DNA of 64,000 nucleotides from Seminavis robusta (lineage: Eukaryota; Bacillariophyta; Bacillariophyceae; Naviculales; Naviculaceae), in contig CAICTM010000093.1 in the NCBI GenBank assembly GCA_903772945.1, forward strand, positions 1 through 64,000, given 5' to 3'. A model generated the notes under the pieces. The model was not told where the DNA came from, ran no database searches, and saw only the letters and a list, made by a program, of their open reading frames with translations. How positions within the stretch are numbered: position 1 is the stretch's first letter; each line of letters starts with the position of its first letter. This document shows, one piece after another, positions 50,301 to 64,000 of this stretch. A program made the position numbers and the translations under genes.

Positions 50301-53300
50301 GTTTTGACATGAATTACTCTATACAAAACAACAATCTTGGATTGATCGACGCCTAAAAGTACTCCGGTATTACTACATACCGATCCCGGCTCTGCACTCA
50401 AATGCTATGGATCACACCAGAGGGTGAATTTAAAATGTGAACAATCAGTCTCTTGTTTTCTCAGACAAAGCAAGTCAAGTGCAATCGTTCCATATTGCTT
50501 TCTTTTTCTCAACTTTGTCTTCATTCAAAGCATCTCTGCTTCTAACATGGACTTCATGTTATAGTTGTCTTGATGACAGGAAGACAGGAACTCCCACTAC
50601 CTACCTTGTTGGCTGGTTTCGTGGTTGTTCCTGCATTTATCAAGACTTGGCACACCCTGCCTGTTTTGCGTGCAATCGTTTTTCTTCTTCAGTTTCCTCA
50701 TCCTCGTGGGCAAATGCGAGCATGAGACCAATCGCAATGATAGGAGAGCACGCTACCAAGACCTTGATTGCCATCAATGCATAGCCGTAGATATCTGTTG
50801 TATCCAATATCTCCATTATTTGTTCTTCGTTGAATCTTAAGTTTTCCGCTTCGATGTCTTCCCTCTTTGCTGCTTCCTCACCTTTCTTTCAATTCTTCCC
50901 TCTCCTCACAACTTTCAACGCCAATGTGCTGAGGCTGAGCGAGTGACAGTCTGCTTTGCGGCACATGACGTGGTACAATTGCAATATTATTGTTGCATTG
51001 CTCCGCTGCAAAACACACGGACGCAGAAACTTTAACTATTCGGTAGGAGCTAGTTTAGCTTCTTCGCCTTGCAATACTTTTTCACCTTCAGCAAACTTTT
51101 GAAGTCTGAGCACAAGTGAAGCATGCATCTCTTACAATATCTATCAGTCTATGAACAATAGTATTTCATCTTTAGAAGCTATGCATATCATAGCTACCGG
51201 TAGCTAGCCATGTTGTTTTACCACTGCTGCAATCGCACATCCCCCATAGAATGCAACGGTAAGGAATACCTTGGGCCATATGGATTGAAATCCTTCATCC
51301 AATGTCTTCCATGGTTGTCGAATATTCTTGGACTTGACATCAGAATGTTGCAGCCAGTGATCAAAGAGGAACAAGAACAACGGTGCCATGACGTACGAGT
51401 TCAAAAAGGTTGCCACAAATGACGTGACAATGCGTTCCAGTCGTTCATCAGCTTGCGTCAATCCCCACTTGTCATAGTAATAGGGCAAGAAGGAGCCCGA
51501 CCATCGAATGGTGATGAATAGTGCCAGCAGCGTGAGCCACCAGACTTTCCACTTTTTGGGAGGTGACTTGGCCACGGCATGTCCTTGTCGTGTGAGCAAA
51601 TCGGTAAAAGCATCGGGCAGCTCTCGTTGACTCTGAATCTGGACAATGTCTGGAACAATTAGCATTGGTTCCAGGGCTCTCATGAGTGCCTTGCGCCGCG
51701 GTGAGAGCATCCAATCGTTGAGATAATCCAAGTTGGTAAACTTGAGATAGACGACTTGATACAATTGCTCTCCGGCAATCTTATTGTCGGCTTGTTGTTG
51801 CTGTTCTTCATCGTCTTCTTGATCATCCCACACGGTTCGAGTAATTTCCGTCTTTTCGATACTGACGAGTCCATTGGCATGTTCGACGGCCCCGCGAATG
51901 CGGACCACCCATTTCTGGTAGTCATCGAGTTTGTCGGGTCGAATGCGATGTTCAATCTTGAGAACTTGTTCGCAGGTTCCATCCGGACAATCAAACTGTC
52001 GTGTCGGTAGTACCGACTGCTGCTGCTGTTGTTGTAACTTAATCAACGGAGAGGGCGGTGCGTCAAACATGGAGAATCCTTCTTCCAGAATATGAATGAC
52101 TCGGGCCAGAACTTCAAACAGTATATTTTCGTGGGTGTACATCCATTGGGCCCTTGGTTGTTTGAGCCACGCCCCTACTCCGTATGTTTTGCCCGCATGG
52201 GTAGTAACTGTGAGACCGGTAATGACGAGATCCATGGTACCATAAACCAAAACAAAAACGATAATGGCGAGCGTAAGAAAGAGACTGGCTTCCGGAGCCA
52301 ACCATCCTTGAAATCGAAGAAAGCCTGTCAAGTCGGCGGCACTGGCGACCCAGGAAGCAAAGTAGACTAGTACAAAGACGAGCAACCATAACTTGTATTT
52401 TGCAGGAGGCAAAATCTTGACTTCGGGGGGAGGAGTGTAGTCGATAAAGGATGGGTGTTGCTGTTGTTGACTGCTGGTGTTGTTGTTGGTCAATGATGAG
52501 GAATTGGTCCTTTCCGTGGTGGTCATCATCATCTTGACGGATGATCCCTCTTCCAACGTCGTGTCGGCATTGGTGCCAATCGTAGTTCCTTGTGTTGATG
52601 CCATTGCTTCTGAAATAATGAGACCATATCTGCATCCATCACTCAAAAAAGAAGCAGGATGCCGGTTCCCAATCGGCCCAAACCTGTCCGACAACTTTCC
52701 CGACGAGCGAAAAAAGTGATGCTTTGGAAGAATTCGAAAGAAGAGGTGACGACATTGAAACATGCTTCCCAAGGTGGGGCCAAAATTTAGCTCCACAGGC
52801 TTTTAATTAAAAAAGAGACGCACAATGGTTCCCCGTCTGCCCGCCTTTCACGACCTTGAACGGTCGTGTTGCACCAACACGCTCACTCATCACTTACTTT
52901 GTTTCTTCTTTCTTTTGAATTGATTGATACGTTAGTTGCATTACGATGGCGAACAATGGAGGAAGACAAGCGGGTGGAGGCGGCAATGGCCAGATGAATG
53001 AACATGTGGAGTTCACTGTCAAGGTGAGTGATGATTGATTGGACGTGTTGTGTGTGTTTGACGGAGGTTCTTTCGTTGGGAGCATTGGAAGTTGGTGGAG
53101 TGTGTGTGCTGTTTTTGTGACTGCTCTATTGGCACCTGTCTGGTGTTCATCCATCTCTTTGTTTCTTAAGATGATACACTCACCCGTCTCCTGTAATGAC
53201 TCTCTACACTACTGTTGATGTTGGTGATATAGGCCGAAGAAGACCTGTACTTGACCGGCAGCGAAAATACGATTCGCCGCGTGACAGCGGAGACGAATTA

Positions 53301-56300
53301 CTCGTGTCTGATGCTCAAGACGCAGCGCTTTTCCAGTTTGTTTCGTCACTACGCCAAGTACCACGGACTCCGCAAAGACGACCTAGAGTACTACTTTGTC
53401 AATCCTCTCGAAAACGAAGACACGCCCGAGACGGTCCATTTGCAACGAGGCGACACTATCATGGTACGAAAGAGACGCAAACCAGAACCCGCCGAACCTG
53501 CGGCGGACGATGACGAATTCTTCAAGGACATGCGAGAATTGTTTGAAGACGAAGAACACATGGATTGCACGTTCATGGTACACTCGGAAAATAACAACAA
53601 CAACAAAAAGAGAAAGGACGATGCCATGGACGAAGACGAGACAGACGACACCAAAAAGACGGACAGTATGGTCGAAATTAGGGCTCACAAGTGCATCCTC
53701 ACGGCGCGGGCCGAGTACTTTAAAGCATTCTTTCGAAAGGGATACACCAATAACAACACCAATGGGGGAAACAACAACAACACCAATACCGCAACAACCA
53801 CGTTCCGAGAGGCAGAAGAATGTGTCATTCACGTCGAACCAGACTTTGCACCCTGTCATATCCGATACATGATGGAATTCATTTACACCAATCGAATTCA
53901 ATCCATCAAGGAAATATCCACCGATGATCTACTCGCATTGTTGCATCTATCCGATCGTTGGCTCATTCGAGATCTCAAGCGACTCGTGGAACATGAACTC
54001 ATTCGCAATCACATGACAATCCAATCCGTCGCACGCATGTACGGGGCTACCGAAGATTTCCACGCCAATCGATTGTCGAGGGCGTGCATTGATTTCATCA
54101 TGGACAATCTGCGACAATTGGCGGGAAATTCGTCCTTTGAAGAGGAAATGAAAAATTATCCTCACTTGTGCATTCCCGTTCTCAAGGCTGCGGCAGAAAT
54201 GATCCCCGAAGGACCGTTGCACAAGAAACAACGAACGGATCATGGATCCTCTACTACCGCTGCGGCGACACCGTCTTCTAACGCGGCGGCTGGATTGGGG
54301 TCGTCGCCAGTGCCTGATTCGGATCCTTAGACTTGTTACGTAGGGAACAAACAACATCCATACACTACCGTGGGCGAACGGCTTCTACTATCTGTGTGTC
54401 GCTTTTTTCATTTCCATCTATATCCACTATACGATTTCTCATCGACAGCACACCATTATTCAATTAATTGATAACAACAATTAGGAAAACTGGGTCACTA
54501 TTGCACATCTAGCTAGTTACCGTAGCTGGCTAGATAGTGATACCGTAGATGCCAATTTGCAAACCACTTTCTTCATTCTCCTCTCATAGCATAGTACCCC
54601 AAGAACGAACATTGTACCGGCACCGGTAAATAGCTACCACCGGACCGGTACTGGTGGCTAGGAGACATTCCCTAGTAGTCCATGGACCAATGCTTCCGTC
54701 TCGAGCAGTTCCTGGTCCATGCCGGTATATGCGGAAGGTAGCTTTGGGCTCGAGTTGCTGCTGGAATGTGGAATCTCACGCATCTCCAGCAAGCTATCAT
54801 TGGCTGGCTCTCCTGCTGCTGCTGCTGAAAACCGAAAGACAGTGGGTGAGTGGGGACTCCCAGTCCTCTTTTGCTGAAAGAAATCATTGAACTCTTGTTG
54901 CATAGTATCCAGCATGACATTTCGCTGCTCTTCCCAATCCTTTTTCATAGATTCCATCTGATCGGCGTGCACGTCGGATAGTTCTGCTTTATCACACACC
55001 AGCTGTTGCTCCAATTGTTTGATAGTCGCCTTCAATTCCCCATTCTTTGCCATCTCACTTGCCAGGAGCTGATTGCCAGAGTTGATCTTTGACAGGGATG
55101 CCTCTAGTAGTTCATCCGACAAAGTCGCGCCTTGCTGGATCTCCTTTTTCAACTGGGTAAGCAAGCAAACCAAAGCAAGCAAGCAAAGATTCAAATATAG
55201 ATGAGCCATCTTGTAAGAAGAACGCACAAAAAGAAATCCATAACCAATCTCTTGACTCATTCCTACCCGTTCTATTTCTTCCCCATGTCGCGTTTCCATG
55301 TTTGTCATGTTCCGATCAAAAGCCTCTTGAAGTCCCTCTAGTATCTCTTTGTGCTTTTGTGACAATATCGTTTTTGTGGATTGCAATGAGTTCTGGAGCC
55401 TTTCCTCATGTTGGCTATTGAGTTTTTGGATAGCGGCTTCGTGTTTTCCTTTCAAACGGACAATCTCTCGATGGTGATCCTTGACGAGAGAAGCACGGTC
55501 TGCAGCATCTCGTATCCGTGTCAACCGGTCCACAATCGTAGCGTCATGTGTAGGTGACGCTGCTGCGTCCGAGTTGTGTGCTGCTGCTCGGGGTGCTCCA
55601 GCAAGACCCCGCCACTCTTGTAGCTCCATCCCCAGGCGTCGAATCTCCTTGGCTTGTGCTAGTTTCTCAATTTTGGTTTGCTCTAGCTCTTGTCGAAGCC
55701 GTTTCACTTCCCGATCACGGCTTAGCAAGGCTTGTTTGGTTTGATTCAGCTCTGATGTGACTTGTCGAATTTGCTGTTGTTGTTGCTGCTGCTGTACCAA
55801 GGGACTGTCCAATGGTGTGTTGTTGCCATTATTTCCTGGCGACTGATTGTTGCTCTTGGGATTGGCTGGTTCCTCCAGCACCGTGCTGCCAGTGTTTATT
55901 CTGTGTTCGCTCCCTGGCCTCTTTGAATTTATCCCTCCTGAGGACATTTGATGGCCCCTCGGTGTTTGTGTTGAGTTGTCGTGTGGATCCTGAATGCCCT
56001 GCTGCCCTGCTTTTGTTGTAGCTGGCATTGGAGAGACCGAATCCATGGAAACATCTTGTTGTGGTCTTTCATCTGTCCAGTGACCATTGGGAGTATTCCC
56101 CGAATTATTTTCGGGAGCGGACACACGCAACAGCCCTTGTGCATCTAGTATGGCCTGTAAGGCTTCAATTTGTTGCAAGGCTGCGTGGAAATCTCTCATC
56201 ATTTGGCTGGAATCAATTGCATTAATCGAGCCAATGGAGGCTTCTGAATTCTCTTGGAGCTTTGTGGCATTCTGAGTCAATTCTGTTCTTTCTTGCCCTC

Positions 56301-59300
56301 CCAGAAGTGGTATGCTGCCGATTGGTTCTGCTGCCTGCTCCTGCTTGCGTGGATTTCTGCCAACATCATGTTGTTCGAGTTTTTGAGCAAACGCGGTCTG
56401 GCCACCAATGCCAATATCCCCAACTTGTTGGAAAAGACCAGATGGATCTGGAAACTGCTCTTGTACACCGGTAATAGGATAATGACGATGATGCTGTCCC
56501 TCTTCTATTTCCCGTTTTGTTGGCGATTTTTCATCTACTGGCCCATCGGTGGCAGACTGAGCCCTCCAGGGATTTGGAGAGTGACCTAACGTTCGCTTTA
56601 TTCGATGCTCCAATGATACATCATCACAGAACGTAGCATTGTCATCATTCTCGCTACTTGTATTTGAGTCTGGCAGTTGTTGTGCATACCCCGACATCAC
56701 TTCTTGCCAATACAATACTCCAGTAGGACAAAAGGACAGCACAACACCCCCAAGGGAAAGATTCGATTGGAAAATGAAACGGCCAATTCAGAGAGAGATG
56801 GCCAAAAGCCAATGCGGCTGAAGTGCGTGTGACAGCTCGTCTGTGAATGGTCCCTAAATATTTCTGGCCGCTGTGCTAGCTTCAAATCTGGATCCACCAA
56901 AAAAATGCATGAGAGGCAGGCCATGCAGACAGTCACCGTACCACACCCACCTCAACAACTCCAGGGCCTACCATAACCCTTGGTCCATCTACCTACTCTT
57001 TGTTCTTCCCCATGTATATTTCCAGGCCTCAATCCTGGACCAACTTCAAAACCCTCCTCTGATTCCCAGGTCCCACTCCTGGTCCCACACTGGGACCAAC
57101 ACCAGGACGGATCCTGGACTTTAAATCCCTGGATCGTATCGGGCCCCACTCTTAGACCAACTCCTGGACCTGTCTTTGGTCCAACTCCCGGCCTCACTCC
57201 TGGTCCCACATCAGGACCAACAACAGGGGCTCATGAACCAACCCCCTGGTTGGCAATATCCTTGATTGAAGTATGGATCTTCTAGACTAGCTCCTCGAGC
57301 GCTAGGTAGTTTGCTTAAGTGGCTGCATTGCCAGCTGCCCATTCTGTCGATCCCCGCTGCGAAGACGGTGAGGTCCCAAGCTTTCACTGTACTGATCAGT
57401 TTGAGGTGCCTTTTTACTGATTCTCTGGATGTTGTGTTGAGTGGGACTCTACTCCCACCAAAGAAAATGTGTACAACTAGTTGGAAACGACTAGGCAGCG
57501 AGTGTATCATGAAAGGAAGAATTTATTGATGCATTAACGTATACAAGGGCTTTCTACCCAATACCCATCTATTGTTCGGTTGGTTTGGTTGATGGTGGCA
57601 ACGGTAAACAAAGGGTGTCTATGTATCTCCAGAAACAACCCTCTGTGGAGGCCGTGGCCTTGTGTCTTTATTAGAGTGCTCTCCTCGATGAAGATTCATG
57701 CGCCCCATGGTTCTTGGCCGACTTCTTGAGGCAATCACAGAAGTATCGCGACTTGTGGGTCGATCGTCGTTGCTTGGGATTCGAAATAGGACCTTACGCC
57801 TCCTTCGGCGCCGAGTAGCAATGGCAGGGGAAAGCTCGGCAGTCTGTGGCGGGTTTACGCTACTGGTGAATACCATTGCTGTTGTTGGTGGTGGTTTGGA
57901 ATTGCTGGTGGTTGTTGCTTGTGATGATTGTATCCGCTTGCTCTTACCCATCAAGATATTGTGGTTGGATTGCAATTGCAGTAGACGAAGATAGATCAAT
58001 GAGACCCAAGCAATCAGTGCAAGTACCACCTTGCCCTTGCCCAGTCGGGAGTCTGTCTTGCGGGTGGTAGTGTGTGATGCAAAAGCTCTTTGCCGCTTGC
58101 GTTTGCATAGCCGTCACCTGCCGAGACTGATGGCAACTTGACGAGTGCTGCCTGCCGGTCGTTCCCTAGTGCCACCACCGTGCCACCGCCCCTCCCTATC
58201 CACGGCTCGATTTCGTTGATGTGGGCTTGGTGTTGTGGTCCAAATAGAGAGAGGCATTTCACCACAGGGTTGACGCCAACAGGAATATCGGCCTTGATGC
58301 GTCGTACGCATCTTGGATCTAACACGAACGGGAGGCTCAATCCTCTCCTCCCAAGATGTCAAGAGCAGCCCACAACAGAGGCAGAGCCAAGGAAGCGAAA
58401 TGTCGTTGACACCGTGTAAAACGCATGTGTCCTTGGCACCACATGCTCAATCAACCAGTCGGGAGTACTCTCTTGGCATCCGGGGTAGCTTGTAGGCAAT
58501 AGAGCCCCCATGCAAAGCTTTTCGGCAACACGAGCGTGATCCAGGGCTGTTCAGGGAAATGTAGGCATAACAACCCGTCCAGAAAGGAGCCTTCCAGCGA
58601 CCTCGAATGTCAACTTCGTCAGCGTAGCACCCATCCCTCTTGCCAGAGTTCAGCAAACTTCCGAATGCTGTGACTCCAAGAACACCGGCAATGAGAGCGC
58701 CACAGCCAGAAATGGAGCCGACAAAAAGACAGCCTTGAGAATGTTGCGGTAGGCTGCGTTGCAGTGCTTGGAGCCAACTTGGATCGCTTTCGGAGTAAAG
58801 AGGAATGCATCTTCCCGACCAGCGGCGCCATCCCGTAGTTGAAGGACGCTCCATGTAATTCGCCAATCGAGCATAGCACAAAAGTCGGTATCCATCGACC
58901 CAAGAATGATTTGGTCAGGGCATTGTCGTTCTTCGAAAATTCTTGGACCAATGCACCTGCAACTGAGCGCAAAAGGGAAGTCTGGATGCGGCTTGTAGGT
59001 CGGAATACTTCAACTTGAGATGTCGTCCGTCCTGGTGATAAGATGGACTTGCTGCTTCAACATGCAGGCTGTACGGTTGGTCGATTCAAAGCTCCCTTGC
59101 CGTAGAGTTCATGGACCACCTTGCGATACTCAGTTTCCGTCAAATCCCTGGTGGCACAGGACTTCTTGCCGGTGTTGAGTCTCCGCTTTCTGACTTCCTT
59201 GACCACTTCGTTCACAGGATGGACTTGGTTGGATTGCCGAGGTTCCATTCCATGTGCACCTTTGATGGGCATGTAAAGGAAATAGCCTTCTTGTCTTGCT

Positions 59301-62300
59301 CAAGAGTAGAGGAGCGGCAAGTTGGATTCTGCTCGGGTCTTTGAAGTCAACTCGTCGTACCTTACGCACGCCATTTCAAGTATCGGCAACGTGTGTGGTT
59401 GGATGCCGCCCAAAGCACTGGGCCGTTGGTGTACGTCCTTTGTGCAGCCAGCTCATGAATTGACGAAGAGTCGATGGTATCCCGGTTGTACTTGGGCTTT
59501 TCCGTGGGTGCTTCAGGCAATCCGCACGTCTTCCAACCCAAAGGCTCCATCATTGGCATTGTGGGCCATGGTGGAGTAATTGTTTGTCAACTAAGCAATT
59601 GGTTGGTTGAGCTGCTGGAATTTTGGCAGAGTTCCTTTATAGAGTTGAAGATTGAAAATAATGAGCTCTGAAATGAAGAACTGATTACAGTAGCTAGCCA
59701 CCGGTAGCACCGGTGCTACAGAGACGATCGATCGAACACGGGATTTGCCAGTTGTTTGCCTCTTTGCTTGAGTAGCTCGAACGTAACGATCGGATCTGTT
59801 GAGTACACGAACCATTCGTGCCAGTAGGCTTGAGTAAACTGCAACGATTGGTACGTGGCTCTTTCAGGTACGGAATCGAATCCAATCGGATCGCATTGGA
59901 TACCTTCTGGGGCTACTTAAGGTGAAATCGGAATCCTCTCAGTATGTGGTTGGTCTTATTGCCGGTGTTATATCTTCTCTTTGCAGTTTATTTAATAGTG
60001 AGAGTCTTATTGAGAGATCTTTGTTTCAATGACTACTGAAGCGGCAAAGAGCTTTTGCATCACACACTACCACCCGCAAGACAGACTCCCGACTGGGCAA
60101 GGGCAAGGTGGTACTTGCACTGATTGCTTGGGTCTCATTGATCTATCTTCGTCTACTGCAATTGCAATCCAACCACAATATCTTGATGGGTAAGAGCAAG
60201 CGGATACAATCATCACAAGCAACAACACCAGCAATTCCAAACCACCACCAACAACAGCAATGGTATTCACCAGTAGCGTAAACCCGCCACAGACTGCCGA
60301 GCTTTCCCCTGCCATTGCTACTCGGCGCCGAAGGAGGCGTAAGGTCCTATTTCGAATCCCAAGCAACGACGATCGACCCACAAGTCGCGATACTTCTGTG
60401 ATTGCCTCAAGAAGTCGGCCAAGAACCATGGGGCGCATGAATCTTCATCGAGGAGAGCACTCTAATAAAGACACAAGGCCACGGCCTCCACAGAGGGTTG
60501 TTTCTGGAGATACATAGACACCCTTTGTTTACCGTTGCCACCATCAACCAAACCAACCGAACAATAGATGGGTATTGGGTAGAAAGCCCTTGTATACGTT
60601 AATGCATCAATAAATTCTTCCTTTCATGATACACTCGCTGCCTAGTCGTTTCCAACTAGTTGTACACATTTTCTTTGGTGGGAGTAGAGTCCCACTCAAC
60701 ACAACATCCAGAGAATCAGTAAAAAGGCACCTCAAACTGATCAGTACAGTGAAAGCTTGGGACCTCACCGTCTTCGCAGCGGGGATCGACAGAATGGGCA
60801 GCTGGCAATGCAGCCACTTAAGCAAACTACCTAGCGCTCGAGGAGCTAGTCTAGAAGATCCATACTTCAATCAAGGATATTGCCAACCAGGGGGTTGGTT
60901 CATGAGCCCCTGTTGTTGGTCCTGATGTGGGACCAGGAGTGAGGCCGGGAGTTGGACCAAAGACAGGTCCAGGAGTTGGTCTAAGAGTGGGGCCCGATAC
61001 GATCCAGGGATTTAAAGTCCAGGATCCGTCCTGGTGTTGGTCCCAGTGTGGGACCAGGAGTGGGACCTGGGAATCAGAGGAGGGTTTTGAAGTTGGTCCA
61101 GGATTGAGGCCTGGAAATATACATGGGGAAGAACAAAGAGTAGGTAGATGGACCAAGGGTTATGGTAGGCCCTGGAGTTGTTGAGGTGGGTGTGGTCGGT
61201 GACTGTCTGCATGGCCTGCCTCTCATGCATTTTTTTGGTGGATCCAGATTTGAAGCTAGCACAGCGGCCAGAAATATTTAGGGACCATTCACAGACGAGC
61301 TGTCACACGCACTTCAGCCGCATTGGCTTTTGGCCATCTCTCTCTGAATTGGCCGTTTCATTTTCCAATCGAATCTTTCCCTTGGGGGTGTTGTGCTGTC
61401 CTTTTGTCCTACTGGAGTATTGTATTGGCAAGAAGTGATGTCGGGGTATGCACAACAACTGCCAGACTCAAATACAAGTAGCGAGAATGATGACAATGCT
61501 ACGTTCTGTGATGATGTATCATTGGAGCATCGAATAAAGCGAACGTTAGGTCACTCTCCAAATCCCTGGAGGGCTCAGTCTGCCACCGATGGGCCAGTAG
61601 ATGAAAAATCGCCAACAAAACGGGAAATAGAAGAGGGACAGCATCATCGTCATTATCCTATTACCGGTGTACAAGAGCAGTTTCCAGATCCATCTGGTCT
61701 TTTCCAACAAGTTGGGGATATTGGCATTGGTGGCCAGACCGCGTTTGCTCAAAAACTCGAACAACATGATGTTGGCAGAAATCCACGCAAGCAGGAGCAG
61801 GCAGCAGAACCAATCGGCAGCATACCACTTCTGGGAGGGCAAGAAAGAACAGAATTGACTCAGAATGCCACAAAGCTCCAAGAGAATTCAGAAGCCTCCA
61901 TTGGCTCGATTAATGCAATTGATTCCAGCCAAATGATGAGAGATTTCCACGCAGCCTTGCAACAAATTGAAGCCTTACAGGCCATACTAGATGCACAAGG
62001 GCTGTTGCGTGTGTCCGCTCCGAAAATAATTCGGGGAATACTCCCAATGGTCACTGGACAGATGAAAGACCACAACAAGATGTTTCCATGGATTCGGTCT
62101 CTCCAATGCCAGCTACAACAAAAGCAGGGCAGCAGGGCATTCAGGATCCACACGACAACTCAACACAAACACCGAGGGGCCATCAAATGTCCTCAGGAGG
62201 GATAAATTCAAAGAGGCCAGGGAGCGAACACAGAATAAACACTGGCAGCACGGTGCTGGAGGAACCAGCCAATCCCAAGAGCAACAATCAGTCGCCAGGA

Positions 62301-64000
62301 AATAATGGCAACAACACACCATTGGACAGTCCCTTGGTACAGCAGCAGCAACAACAACAGCAAATTCGACAAGTCACATCAGAGCTGAATCAAACCAAAC
62401 AAGCCTTGCTAAGCCGTGATCGGGAAGTGAAACGGCTTCGACAAGAGCTAGAGCAAACCAAAATTGAGAAACTAGCACAAGCCAAGGAGATTCGACGCCT
62501 GGGGATGGAGCTACAAGAGTGGCGGGGTCTTGCTGGAGCACCCCGAGCAGCAGCACACAACTCGGACGCAGCAGCGTCACCTACACATGACGCTACGATT
62601 GTGGACCGGTTGACACGGATACGAGATGCTGCAGACCGTGCTTCTCTCGTCAAGGATCACCATCGAGAGATTGTCCGTTTGAAAGGAAAACACGAAGCCG
62701 CTATCCAAAAACTCAATAGCCAACATGAGGAAAGGCTCCAGAACTCATTGCAATCCACAAAAACGATATTGTCACAAAAGCACAAAGAGATACTAGAGGG
62801 ACTTCAAGAGGCTTTTGATCGGAACATGACAAACATGGAAACGCGACATGGGGAAGAAATAGAACGGGTAGGAATGAGTCAAGAGATTGGTTATGGATTT
62901 CTTTTTGTGCGTTCTTCTTACAAGATGGCTCATCTATATTTGAATCTTTGCTTGCTTGCTTTGGTTTGCTTGCTTACCCAGTTGAAAAAGGAGATCCAGC
63001 AAGGCGCGACTTTGTCGGATGAACTACTAGAGGCATCCCTGTCAAAGATCAACTCTGGCAATCAGCTCCTGGCAAGTGAGATGGCAAAGAATGGGGAATT
63101 GAAGGCGACTATCAAACAATTGGAGCAACAGCTGGTGTGTGATAAAGCAGAACTATCCGACGTGCACGCCGATCAGATGGAATCTATGAAAAAGGATTGG
63201 GAAGAGCAGCGAAATGTCATGCTGGATACTATGCAACAAGAGTTCAATGATTTCTTTCAGCAAAAGAGGACTGGGAGTCCCCACTCACCCACTGTCTTTC
63301 GGTTTTCAGCAGCAGCAGCAGGAGAGCCAGCCAATGATAGCTTGCTGGAGATGCGTGAGATTCCACATTCCAGCAGCAACTCGAGCCCAAAGCTACCTTC
63401 CGCATATACCGGCATGGACCAGGAACTGCTCGAGACGGAAGCATTGGTCCATGGACTACTAGGGAATGTCTCCTAGCCACCAGTACCGGTCCGGTGGTAG
63501 CTATTTACCGGTGCCGGTACAATGTTCGTTCTTGGGGTACTATGCTATGAGAGGAGAATGAAGAAAGTGGTTTGCAAATTGGCATCTACGGTATCACTAT
63601 CTAGCCAGCTACGGTAACTAGCTAGATGTGCAATAGTGACCCAGTTTTCCTAATTGTTTTTATCAATTAATTGAATAATGGTGTGCTGTCGATGAGAAAT
63701 CGTATAGTGGATATAGATGGAAATGAAAAAAGCGACACACAGATAGTAGAAGCCGTTCGCCCACGGTAGTGTATGGATGTTGTTTGTTCCCTACGTAACA
63801 AGTCTAAGGATCCGAATCAGGCACTGGCGACGACCCCAATCCAGCCGCCGCGTTAGAAGACGGTGTCGCCGCAGCGGTAGTAGAGGATCCATGATCCGTT
63901 CGTTGTTTCTTGTGCAACGGTCCTTCGGGGATCATTTCTGCCGCAGCCTTGAGAACGGGAATGCACAAGTGAGGATAATTTTTCATTTCCTCTTCAAAGG

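Overview
The window is nuclear DNA of a photosynthetic stramenopile, most likely a pennate diatom. Genes are intron-containing (GT-AG introns, mostly 70-170 bp) and independently oriented, with no operons. Two proteins carry signal-peptide leaders with a Phe directly after the predicted cleavage site, the diatom bipartite plastid presequence (uroporphyrinogen decarboxylase and SufD), and a pyruvate kinase has a mitochondrial-type leader. All similarity statements are from reading the sequence; no database search was run. Splice junctions were placed by eye from GT/AG borders, frame and family conservation.

Layout. 1-3.1 kb: a decayed Tc1/mariner-like transposase gene with one in-frame stop. 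3.8-7.2 kb: two genes, a protein with two HARP-like modules plus a 3CxxC-type zinc finger, and a Lys-rich zinc-knuckle/RRM protein, with similar upstream architecture. 7.9-10.5 kb: a complete Merlin (IS1595-like) DNA transposon with 24-bp terminal inverted repeats, a spliced transposase and a divergent second ORF of unknown function. 10.6-13.3 kb: a prolycopene-isomerase-like pseudogene carrying a 504-bp insertion flanked by a 9-bp duplication. 13.6-34 kb: housekeeping and regulatory genes (SET-like membrane protein, leucine-rich-repeat membrane protein, AP2-domain protein, PDZ protein, Cys-rich protein, GH5 beta-1,3-glucanase with a 6-nt microexon, mitochondrial pyruvate kinase with a 17-nt exon, Myb-like protein). 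33-41 kb: plastid SufD, a degenerate unknown gene, an ankyrin-repeat pseudogene, and plastid uroporphyrinogen decarboxylase. 41-53 kb: a large SF1 helicase with an extra C-terminal nuclease-like domain, a TMEM175-type channel, a GST, and an ABM-domain membrane protein.

52.9-64 kb: a SUMO-like/BTB gene and a coiled-coil gene lie in the left arm of a large, nearly perfect inverted repeat (54134-58098 against 60039-64000, running off the window end) around a 1.94-kb unique spacer. The right-arm copy of the coiled-coil gene is broken by a single-base deletion.

Functional links are metabolic rather than positional. SufD (plastid Fe-S assembly), uroporphyrinogen decarboxylase (heme/chlorophyll) and the dead carotenoid-isomerase-like gene are plastid functions. 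The GH5 enzyme fits beta-1,3-glucan storage or wall turnover, and the pyruvate kinase fits lower glycolysis in the mitochondrion. Mobile DNA and decayed genes are interspersed among the active genes. The intergenic DNA is dotted with CTAG/AGCT runs and GGTACC/ACCGGT palindromes.
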